Source of the DNA: Paraburkholderia haematera
GTDB taxonomy: Bacteria; Pseudomonadota; Gammaproteobacteria; Burkholderiales; Burkholderiaceae
Direction: 5' to 3'
Length of the DNA: 64,000 nucleotides
Assembly: GCF_905220975.1 (NCBI RefSeq)
Contig: NZ_CAJNBK010000020.1
Coordinates: 1 to 64,000 of the forward strand
The notes under the pieces were generated by a model. It searched no databases. It was not told where the DNA came from and saw only the letters and a program-made list of their open reading frames with translations. Positions 56,114-64,000 of the stretch are shown one piece after another (position 1 is the first letter of the stretch; each line of letters begins with the position of its first letter). The translations under genes were made by a program, and so were the position numbers.

Positions 56114-56511
56114 CGCAATCCACGCAATCCACGCAATCCACGGAACCCGCTTCGTCCACGAACGACACGTTGCTGCGCCTCGCGGCCGTCATCGACAGCC
56201 GCAAGGGCGGCGATCCAGATGTCTCGTACGTGTCGCGCCTGTTCCATAAGGGCGATGACGCAGTACTCAAGAAGATCGGCGAAGAGGCCACTGAAGTCGT
56301 GCTGGCCGCCAAAGACGTCCGTCAAGGCGGCGCGCCGAAAGCGCTGGTCGGCGAAGTGGCGGACCTGTGGTTTCACTGCCTCGTGATGCTCTCGCATTTT
56401 GACCTGAGCCCGGCCGATGTGCTCGCCGAACTCGAGCGCCGCGAAGGCCTGTCGGGCATCGAGGAAAAGGCGCTGCGCAAGAGCCGCGAACGCGAAGAGA
56501 ACGGCGACTGA
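56110..56511 (+). CDS. hisE: Phosphoribosyl-ATP pyrophosphatase HisE
   Basis: 133 aa, single-domain form. KIGEEATEVVLAAKD and EVADLWFHCLVMLSHFDLSPADVLAELERREG are typical of the all-alpha NTP pyrophosphatase fold. The N-terminus has three TQS repeats from a 9-base DNA repeat, beyond the normal start of the domain (LLRLAAVIDSRK). Last his gene of the run. Confidence 0.94.
   Translation: MTQSTQSTQSTEPASSTNDTLLRLAAVIDSRKGGDPDVSYVSRLFHKGDDAVLKKIGEEATEVVLAAKDVRQGGAPKALVGEVADLWFHCLVMLSHFDLSPADVLAELERREGLSGIEEKALRKSREREENGD
56113..56139 (+). repeat. Triple 9-bp tandem repeat in the hisE N-terminus
   Basis: ACGCAATCC occurs three times in a row right after the start codon and is followed by ACGGAA. 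The period is a multiple of three, so copy-number change would keep the frame. Confidence 0.85.
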
Positions 56512-56604
56512 TTGTCGCCGCCTTGTCGCCCGTCTTGAAGTGGCGAACGTCGACACCCATATTGCACTGAACACATAGGATCGCATCCTCGGGAGGACGC
56601 AAGC

Positions 56605-57000
56605 ATGGAACAGTCGCAAGAAAATTATCCGCCGCCGGCCTACCGCAACGCGATCGAGCCCGAGCGCGAACGCAGTCTGCGCACGCTTACGCACGTGCTG
56701 TACGCGCTGTACGCGGTCCATTGGCTGACGGGTGGTCTGACGATCCTGATCGCCATCATCATCAACTACATCAAGCGGCCCGATGTGGCGGGCACACCTT
56801 ACGAGGCGCATTTCGAGTGGCAGATCCGCTCGTTCTGGATGGCCTTGCTGGGTTATGCGATTGGGGCTGTGCTGCTGTTCGTGCTGATCGGCATTCCGGT
56901 TCTGTGGGCCGTCAGTATCTGGATGTTGTACCGTATTATCAAAGGCTGGCTGTATCTGTACGATAACAAGCCGTTCGCGAACCCGCGTGGCTGGGTTTGA
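56605..57000 (+). CDS. DUF4870-like membrane protein
   Basis: 131 aa. About three helices (LTHVLYALYAVHWLTGGLTILIAIII; WMALLGYAIGAVLLFVLIGIPVLWAVSIWMLYRIIKGWL) with a short, hydrophilic N-terminus. The pattern and the final YDNKPFANPRGWV fit DUF4870-type small membrane proteins. Function unknown. It lies between hisE and a HIT protein. Confidence 0.75.
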   Translation: MEQSQENYPPPAYRNAIEPERERSLRTLTHVLYALYAVHWLTGGLTILIAIIINYIKRPDVAGTPYEAHFEWQIRSFWMALLGYAIGAVLLFVLIGIPVLWAVSIWMLYRIIKGWLYLYDNKPFANPRGWV

Positions 57001-57082
57001 GTCGAGTCCGGTTGCGGCCGGCTGGGACCTCAACCGTGCCGCACCACGATTCGCGCGCTAGCCCTACTGCATCAGGAATACG

Positions 57083-57448
57083 ATGAGTCACGACCCGAAC
57101 TGTCTTTTCTGCAAGATCGCCGCCGGCGAGATTCCGTCGACCAAAGTCCATGAAGACGAAGAGTTTGTCGCCTTTCGCGACATCCGTCCGGCAGCCGAAA
57201 CACACGTGCTGGTGATTCCCCGCAAGCACGTCGCCACGCTCTCGAATTGCACCGAAAGCGAGGCCCCCCTGCTTGGTAGAATGCTTGTTCTGGTGGCGCG
57301 TTTGGCCGAACAGTTGGGCGTGGCTTACACCGGTGGCGAAACCGGTTTTCGTACGGTCATCAATACGGGTCCGGGCGGCGGGCAAGAGGTGTATCACCTG
57401 CACGCACATATCCTCGCGGGGCCGCGTCCGTGGCAGCGAATGGGCTGA
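57083..57448 (+). CDS. hinT: HIT-family nucleotide hydrolase (HinT-like)
   Basis: 121 aa. The N-terminal CLFCKIAAGEIPSTKVHEDEEF with two Cys for zinc and the HIT motif Q-x-V-Y-H-L-H-A-H (GQEVYHLHAHILAG) are clear. It hydrolyses nucleoside phosphoramidates. Near tat in many betaproteobacteria. Confidence 0.93.
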   Translation: MSHDPNCLFCKIAAGEIPSTKVHEDEEFVAFRDIRPAAETHVLVIPRKHVATLSNCTESEAPLLGRMLVLVARLAEQLGVAYTGGETGFRTVINTGPGGGQEVYHLHAHILAGPRPWQRMG

Positions 57449-57702
57449 CAAAATACCGCGGGCTGCGAGGTGTGCGGCGAGTTTTGGCCGTCGACAAAAA
57501 TGCGGCCATTGTTTTTGCTGAATTTTACTGAACTGTAATGACGCCGACGCGATCGTCAGGTCAGAATGGCACACCGTGTCGCGGGTTGAATCGGAACAGC
57601 TCGCGGCAACGTATAGATGGAGCGTACGCGCTTCGATTCACGCCGTAAGGCGCACGAGTTTTGCCGCATTACGTTGCGGTGTCGGGGTTAAGGAGAGTAG
57701 TC

Positions 57703-57945
57703 ATGGGTTCGTTGAGCATTTGGCATTGGTTGATCGTGTTGCTGATCGTGGCGCTCGTGTTCGGCACGAAGAAGCTGCGCAATATCGGCACCGATCTGGG
57801 TGGCGCGGTGAAGGGCTTCAAGGAAGGCATGAAGGAGGCCGAAACGCCTGCAGCAGGTGATGCGCAGCAGCGCGAACTGCCGCGCAATGGCACGGTAGAT
57901 GTGGATGCGAAGGAAAAAGCGCCGCGTTCCGGCGATTACCGCTAA
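57703..57945 (+). CDS. tatA: Twin-arginine translocase subunit TatA
   Basis: 80 aa from the ATG at 57703, with AAGGAGAG (57690-57697) upstream. One N-terminal helix (SIWHWLIVLLIVALVFG) and the FGTKKLRNIG hinge with an amphipathic helix (GGAVKGFKEGMKEAE) are typical. TatA forms the export pore for folded proteins. Confidence 0.95.
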   Translation: MGSLSIWHWLIVLLIVALVFGTKKLRNIGTDLGGAVKGFKEGMKEAETPAAGDAQQRELPRNGTVDVDAKEKAPRSGDYR

Positions 57946-57984
57946 GCCGCGGCCCAACCGCGTTACTGACGGACACTCCACTTC

Positions 57985-58503
57985 ATGCTGGACCTCGGTC
58001 TAACCAAGATGGCGCTGATCGGCGTCGTCGCGCTGGTCGTACTCGGGCCTGAGCGCCTGCCTCGCGTCGCCCGCACGGCCGGCGCGCTGTTCGGCCGCGC
58101 GCAGCGGTATATCAACGACGTGAAGGCCGAAGTTACCCGCGAAATCGAACTCGACGAATTACGTCGCATGAAATCCGAGTTCGAGGCGGCGGCGAGCAAC
58201 GTCGAAACTAGCGTTCAGGACAATCTGCGCAAGCATGAAACCGAACTGAACGATGCGTGGAATAGCGGCACGTCGGTGTCGCCGAGCATTGCTGGCGGCG
58301 CGCTTGAAGATGCCGGTAATTCGGCATGGCCGACCATAACGCCACCGGCGGGCCTCAAACGCAAGAACTGGCGTGTCAAGCAGACGGCCATGCCCACCTG
58401 GTACAAGCGCGCCACCACGCGCCGCACGCGGGTGCAATCGGGTGCGGCGCGCGTGGCGCGGCATACGCCGGCCACTATGCGTCGTCCGACGCGGTTCTTC
58501 TGA
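57985..58503 (+). CDS. tatB: Twin-arginine translocase subunit TatB
   Basis: 172 aa. MLDLGLTKMALIGVVALVVLGPERLPRVARTAG is the TatB membrane hairpin with its conserved E and P. A long helical segment follows (YINDVKAEVTREIELDELRRMKSEFEAAASN). The C-terminal half is basic and variable. TatB binds Tat signal peptides with TatC. Confidence 0.94.
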   Translation: MLDLGLTKMALIGVVALVVLGPERLPRVARTAGALFGRAQRYINDVKAEVTREIELDELRRMKSEFEAAASNVETSVQDNLRKHETELNDAWNSGTSVSPSIAGGALEDAGNSAWPTITPPAGLKRKNWRVKQTAMPTWYKRATTRRTRVQSGAARVARHTPATMRRPTRFF

Positions 58504-58537
58504 TGATCAGAACGACAATCTCTAACCGAGGGCCGGT

Positions 58538-59317
58538 GTGAGCGACCCCCAGCAAACCCAGGACGAAGGCACTGAAGAGACCTTCATTTCCCACCTCGTT
58601 GAATTGCGCGACCGCATCATCCGCGCCGGCCTTGCCGTCATCGTGGTGTTTGTCGGGCTCGTGTATTGGGCGCCGGACATCTTCCGGCTGCTGGCGCGGC
58701 CCTTGATGCAGAATCTGCCGAAGGACGGCAAGATGATCGTCACCGACGTCACCGGCTCGTTCTTCGTGCCGATGAAGGTGACCATGCTGGTTGCCTTCGT
58801 GATCGCGCTGCCGATCGTGCTGTACCAGATCTGGGCGTTCGTGGCACCAGGTCTCTATCAGCATGAGAAGAAACTGGTCGTGCCGCTGGTGGGCAGCAGC
58901 TACACGCTGTTCCTGTGCGGCATGGCGTTCGCGTACTTCGTGGTGTTTCCGACCATCTTCCGTGTGATGGCGCACTACAACGCGCCGCTCGGCGCGGAGA
59001 TGACGACCGATATCGACAACTACCTGAGCTTCGTGCTCACCATGTTCCTTGCGTTCGGCGTGACGTTCGAAGTGCCGATTGTGGTGGTGCTGCTGGTTCG
59101 CATGAACGTGCTGACCATCAAGAAGCTTAGGGAAATCCGTCCGTATGTGATCGTGGGCGCGTTCGTGATTTCGGCGGTGGTGACGCCGCCGGACGTGTTC
59201 TCGCAGTTGATTCTGGCGATTCCGCTGATTGTGCTGTACGAAGCGGGCATCATCGCGGCGCGGTTGATTGTCGGCAAGCAGCCGGTGGCTGTTGAAGACG
59301 CAAGTCCGCCGAATTGA
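58538..59317 (+). CDS. tatC: Twin-arginine translocase subunit TatC
   Basis: 259 aa from a GTG. Six membrane helices. ETFISHLVELRDRIIRAGLAV and the conserved FVAPGLYQHEKKLVVPL and FGVTFEVPIVVVLLVRMNVLT are present. It recognises the twin-arginine motif. It ends before a bidirectional terminator. Confidence 0.96.
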   Translation: MSDPQQTQDEGTEETFISHLVELRDRIIRAGLAVIVVFVGLVYWAPDIFRLLARPLMQNLPKDGKMIVTDVTGSFFVPMKVTMLVAFVIALPIVLYQIWAFVAPGLYQHEKKLVVPLVGSSYTLFLCGMAFAYFVVFPTIFRVMAHYNAPLGAEMTTDIDNYLSFVLTMFLAFGVTFEVPIVVVLLVRMNVLTIKKLREIRPYVIVGAFVISAVVTPPDVFSQLILAIPLIVLYEAGIIAARLIVGKQPVAVEDASPPN

Positions 59318-59373
59318 ACGCCATGCGCTTCACGCGCTAATTGCGCTGGCCGGGTAGTAGCCAAAGGGCCCGG

Positions 59374-59416
59374 CAAACAAAAAGGGCAGTCCGCAATGGA
59401 TTGCCCTTTTTGTTTT
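59374..59416. terminator. Bidirectional terminator between tatC and the protease gene
   Basis: AAAAAGGGCAGTCC (to 59392) pairs with GGATTGCCCTTTTT (from 59398) with one G-T pair and loop GCAAT, with A-rich and T-rich flanks on either side. Confidence 0.85.
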
Positions 59417-59552
59417 GCGACGGCGTTGCGTTTGGCTAGCTGCGTTGCGTGTGGCCCTTCGGTGCTTGCCTCTTCTCTCGTCCAGCGACTGCCAAGCCGA
59501 CGTTGCGCGTGTGTCGACAGCCGCAAACCCTTGGACCGCCTGCACCGCACTA

Positions 59553-60776
<1,224 letters not shown>

Positions 60777-60795
60777 CTGAAGACTAGAGGTTTAT

Positions 60796-61542
60796 ATGGA
60801 TCGGATCGAACTTGAATTGTACTTGAACAATCTCCTTGAAACCGCGCGCTTCAAGGACTATTGCCCCAATGGATTGCAGGTGGAAGGGCGTCGCCGGATC
60901 AATAAGCTCGCGACCGGCGTGACGGCTTCAGTAGCCTTTCTCGAGGCTGCGCTCGACTGGGGCGCGGACGCGGTGCTGGTCCATCACGGCTACTTCTGGC
61001 GCAACGAGGCGCCGCAGATCACCGGCCGCAAACATGCGCGGCTGAAGCTGCTGATCGCCAACGACCTGAACCTGTTCGCCTATCACCTGCCGCTCGACGA
61101 CCATCCCGAGTTCGGTAACAACGCGCAGATCGGCGCGAAGATGGGCTGGATCAGCGACGCGCGCTTCGGCGAGAACGATCTCGGCTGGCTCGCCACGTTC
61201 CCGATGCCGATCACGCTCGCGCACTTCACGGCGCAAGTCGAGCAGACGCTCGGCCGCACGCCGCTCGTGTTCGGCGATCCGGATCGCGAACTGCGTCGCG
61301 TGGGCTGGTGCACGGGCGCGGCGCAAGGCATGTTCGACGCCGCGATCAATGCCGGCGCCGACGTCTACCTGACCGGCGAAGTGTCCGAGTCGGTCATGCA
61401 CACCTCGGCGGAAAGCGGCGTGGCGTTCCTCGCGGCCGGCCATCACGCCACCGAGCGTTTCGGCGTGCAGGCGGTGGGCAAACATCTGTCCGAGCAGTTC
61501 GATATCGAACACGTGTTTATCGATATCCCGAATCCCGTCTGA
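60796..61542 (+). CDS. NIF3-family protein (GTP cyclohydrolase I type 2 homologue)
   Basis: 248 aa. The metal-site motif VLVHHGYFWRNE, YHLPLDDHPEFGNNAQIG and GHHATERFGVQA match the DUF34/NIF3 family (YbgI in E. coli). Role uncertain. GAGG (60787-60790) precedes the ATG. Confidence 0.9.
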   Translation: MDRIELELYLNNLLETARFKDYCPNGLQVEGRRRINKLATGVTASVAFLEAALDWGADAVLVHHGYFWRNEAPQITGRKHARLKLLIANDLNLFAYHLPLDDHPEFGNNAQIGAKMGWISDARFGENDLGWLATFPMPITLAHFTAQVEQTLGRTPLVFGDPDRELRRVGWCTGAAQGMFDAAINAGADVYLTGEVSESVMHTSAESGVAFLAAGHHATERFGVQAVGKHLSEQFDIEHVFIDIPNPV

Positions 61543-61763
61543 ATCAAAACTCGGCATTAGATAAGAAAAAGGCACGAATAACGCAGAGGGCGCTTAAAAG
61601 GGGGTGCGAAAAAGTTTGCGATCCGTACGGAGAAACCCTGACTTATCAAGGGGTTCGCACGGTTTTTGGCAATCGGGCCTTGTAAATGCCGACTCCATTC
61701 GCGCAAACTAGCGGCGGTAGAAGCGACGTGAAGGAAAAATCCAACTCAGAAGTGGGGCGTGTA

Positions 61764-62384
61764 ATGCGAGACAAGGAAGATGAACGCGTCGACGGCGGCC
61801 GCCGTACCTGGCTGATAGCGACGACCGTAGCAGGTGGCATAGGAGGCGTTGCCACTGTCGTACCCTTTGTTAGTTCGTTTGCACCATCTGAAAAGGCCAA
61901 GGCAGCAGGTGCCCCGGTCGAAGTCGATATTAGCGATCTCAAGCCCGGCGATATGAAGACTGTCGCCTGGCGCGGTAAGCCGGTGTGGATCATCAATCGC
62001 ACCGACAAGATGCTCGCGGATGTCCAGAAAGCCGATAACGAAGTAGCGGATCCCCGCACCACGAATCCCTTTTCGATGCCGTTGCCGGAGTACTGCAACA
62101 ACGAATTCCGTTCACGCACCGATCACAAGAATCTTTTCGTCGCCGTCGCCGTGTGCACCCATCTGGGCTGTACGCCGACGCCGCGCTTCCAGGAGGGCGC
62201 GCAACCCAATCTTCCCGACGACTGGCCAGGCGGCTTTCTGTGCCCGTGCCACGGCTCGACCTATGACATGGCCGGCCGCGTCTTCAAGAACAAACCTGCG
62301 CCGCAGAACCTCGACATCCCGCCTTACATGTTCACGTCGGCCACCGGCCTCGTGATCGGCAAGGACGAGAAAGGAGAAGCGTAA
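61764..62384 (+). CDS. petA: Rieske iron-sulfur subunit of cytochrome bc1, PetA
   Basis: 206 aa from the ATG at 61764 (GGGG upstream). A twin-arginine-like N-terminus (GGRRTWLIATTVAGGIGG) anchors it; the Rieske cluster motifs CTHLGC and CPCHGS are present. It carries electrons from ubiquinol to cytochrome c1. Its stop overlaps the petB start (TAATG). The 221-base gap before it must hold the pet promoter. Confidence 0.96.
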   Translation: MRDKEDERVDGGRRTWLIATTVAGGIGGVATVVPFVSSFAPSEKAKAAGAPVEVDISDLKPGDMKTVAWRGKPVWIINRTDKMLADVQKADNEVADPRTTNPFSMPLPEYCNNEFRSRTDHKNLFVAVAVCTHLGCTPTPRFQEGAQPNLPDDWPGGFLCPCHGSTYDMAGRVFKNKPAPQNLDIPPYMFTSATGLVIGKDEKGEA

Positions 62385-63763
62385 TGGCGATCGAACATGA
62401 AGTAGAGACGACCGGGCTGGTCGGCTGGATCGACCGGCGCTTCCCCATGACGTCCACGTGGAAGAAGCACGTTTCCGAGTACTACGCGCCGAAGAATTTC
62501 AACTTCTGGTACTTCTTCGGTTCGCTCGCGCTGCTGGTGCTGGTCAATCAGATCGTCACCGGCATCTTCCTCACCATGAACTACAAGCCCGACGCGACCC
62601 TCGCGTTCTCGTCGGTCGAGTACATCATGCGCGAGGTGCCGTGGGGCTGGCTGATCCGTTATATGCACTCCACGGGCGCGTCGATGTTCTTCGTCGTCGT
62701 GTATCTGCATATGTTCCGCGGGCTGATGTACGGCTCGTACCGCAAGCCGCGCGAACTGGTGTGGGTCTTCGGCTGCGCGATCTTTCTGTGCCTGATGGCA
62801 GAAGCATTCTTCGGCTACCTGCTGCCGTGGGGCCAGATGTCGTTCTGGGGCGCGCAGGTGATCGTGAACCTGTTCTCGGCGATTCCGCTCATCGGGCCGG
62901 ATCTGTCTTTGTGGATTCGCGGCGACTACGTCGTGTCGGACGTCACGCTGAACCGCTTCTTCGCGTTTCACGTGATCGCGATCCCGCTGGTGCTGATCGG
63001 ACTGGTGGTTGCTCACCTGGTGGCGCTGCATGAAGTGGGCTCGAACAACCCCGACGGCATCGAGATCAAGGCAAAGAAGGGCCCGGACGGCATTCCGCTC
63101 GATGGCATTCCGTTCCACCCGTACTACTCCGTGCACGACTTCATGGGCGTGTCGGTGTTCCTGATGATCTTTGCGGCGATTATTTTCTTCGCACCGGAGA
63201 TGGGCGGGTATTTCCTTGAAGCGAATAACTTCATCCCCGCCAATCCGCTGCAAACGCCGCAGGAAATTGCGCCAGTGTGGTACTTCACCGCTTTCTATGC
63301 GATGTTGCGCGCCACCACCGATCCGTTCAAGATCGTGCTGATGATCATCATCGCGCTGCTTGGCCTGGTTGCTCTTGTGCGCGCGCGCGGCAAGTGGAAG
63401 CTCGGTCTGCCGTTGCTCGCGGTGCTGGTGATTGTGGCCATGGCGTTCACCGAATCGAAGTTCTGGGGCGTGGTGGTGATGGGCGGCGCGGTGATTTCAC
63501 TGTTCTTCCTACCCTGGCTCGACCGCTCGCCGGTGAAGTCGATCCGGTACCGGCCGTTTTTTCACAAGGTGTTCTACGGGATCTTCGTGCTCGCTTTCCT
63601 GACGTTGGGCTTCCTCGGCACCAAACCGCCGTCGCCCGCCTCGACGTTGATTGCGCAGATCTGTGCGCTGATCTACTTCGCGTTTTTCCTCGGTATGCCC
63701 GTCTGGACGCGGCTTGGCACGTTCAAGCAGCCGCCCGAGCGGGTGCGGTTCAAGCCCCACTAA
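62384..63763 (+). CDS. petB: Cytochrome b subunit of cytochrome bc1, PetB
   Basis: 459 aa, with eight expected helices. Haem ligand histidines lie in YMHSTGASMFFVVVYLHMFRG and RFFAFHVIAIPLVLIGLVVAHLVALHE; the PEWYF-region equivalent is APVWYFTAFYAML. It holds the two quinone sites. The start overlaps petA. Confidence 0.96.
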   Translation: MAIEHEVETTGLVGWIDRRFPMTSTWKKHVSEYYAPKNFNFWYFFGSLALLVLVNQIVTGIFLTMNYKPDATLAFSSVEYIMREVPWGWLIRYMHSTGASMFFVVVYLHMFRGLMYGSYRKPRELVWVFGCAIFLCLMAEAFFGYLLPWGQMSFWGAQVIVNLFSAIPLIGPDLSLWIRGDYVVSDVTLNRFFAFHVIAIPLVLIGLVVAHLVALHEVGSNNPDGIEIKAKKGPDGIPLDGIPFHPYYSVHDFMGVSVFLMIFAAIIFFAPEMGGYFLEANNFIPANPLQTPQEIAPVWYFTAFYAMLRATTDPFKIVLMIIIALLGLVALVRARGKWKLGLPLLAVLVIVAMAFTESKFWGVVVMGGAVISLFFLPWLDRSPVKSIRYRPFFHKVFYGIFVLAFLTLGFLGTKPPSPASTLIAQICALIYFAFFLGMPVWTRLGTFKQPPERVRFKPH

Positions 63764-63786
63764 TCGCGAGCCAGGAGAACATAAAG

Positions 63787-64000
63787 ATGAAAAAACTGCT
63801 TTCGACGTGCGCGCTGATCGGCGCGACACTGCTCGCGGTGCTGGCCGGACCGGCGCACGCGGACGAGAATTTCCCTCTCGACCGCGCGCCCGATAACGCG
63901 GAGAATTTTGCGTCGTTGCAGCATGGCGCACAATTGTTTGTAAACTATTGCCTGAATTGCCACAGCGCGAATCTGATGCGCTACAGCCGGCTCACCGACC
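63787..64000 (+). CDS. petC: Cytochrome c1 PetC (partial, cut by window end)
   Basis: The first 71 residues. Signal peptide MKKLLSTCALIGATLLAVLAG-PAHA, then LFVNYCLNCHSANLMRYSRLTD with the CxxCH haem-binding motif. The remainder lies beyond the window. AGGAGAA precedes the start. It is the third pet gene. Confidence 0.95.
   Translation, partial: MKKLLSTCALIGATLLAVLAGPAHADENFPLDRAPDNAENFASLQHGAQLFVNYCLNCHSANLMRYSRLTD

Overview
This is a 64-kb piece of a GC-rich betaproteobacterial chromosome. The dense operons, the gene orders (pilMNOPQ-aroKB-dgt; gltBD; thiOSGE; mlaFEDACB-ibaG-murA-his-tat; petABC) and the protein sequences fit Burkholderiaceae, most likely Paraburkholderia or Burkholderia. 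That assignment is an inference from content, not a database match. I see no tRNA, rRNA, CRISPR array, prophage or complete insertion sequence. Most of the window is core chromosome; the least ordinary stretch is about 26.0-36.4 kb.

Layout. 0-6.6 kb: the end of a cytochrome c biogenesis gene (ccsB), the methionine-sulfoxide repair pair msrPQ, lysA with a small LptM-like lipoprotein, cyaY, and penicillin-binding protein 1A on the minus strand. 6.9-14.3 kb: a type IV pilus assembly operon (pilM, pilN, a fused pilO-pilP, pilQ) running into aroK, aroB and a dGTPase-like gene. 14.3-23.1 kb: an OmpW porin, a REP-associated transposase relative that has lost its catalytic residues, then gltB and gltD with a possible operator upstream. 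23.2-25.7 kb: dadA and an MFS transporter.

26-36.4 kb, accessory-like: an exported tyrosine-phosphatase-fold lipoprotein with Ser at the catalytic Cys position; a two-component system (kinase plus OmpR-type regulator); small secreted proteins and lipoproteins; a FlgH-like L-ring lipoprotein away from any flagellar operon; a second, closely similar OmpR-type regulator with no kinase; two more exported proteins; and an SbmA/YddA-like ABC transporter coupled to an SDR enzyme.

36.7-40.5 kb: a TPP riboswitch controls thiO-thiS-thiG-thiE, with a 38-codon leader ORF overlapping the thiO start. 40.5-48.4 kb: the Mla phospholipid-transport operon with mlaA inside it, an ABC-2 exporter, ibaG and murA, in the same overall order as in E. 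coli apart from the exporter and mlaA. 48.4-59.3 kb: a histidine operon (hisG D C B, marC, H A F I E), then a DUF4870-like membrane protein, a HIT hydrolase and tatABC. 59.5-64 kb: a DegS/DegQ-like periplasmic protease on the minus strand, a NIF3-family protein, and the cytochrome bc1 operon petA, petB and the start of petC, cut by the window edge.

Links between genes: TatABC would export MsrP, the phosphatase-like lipoprotein and the Rieske protein PetA, all of which show twin-arginine N-termini here. Many genes overlap by ATGA or TAATG, which suggests translational coupling.
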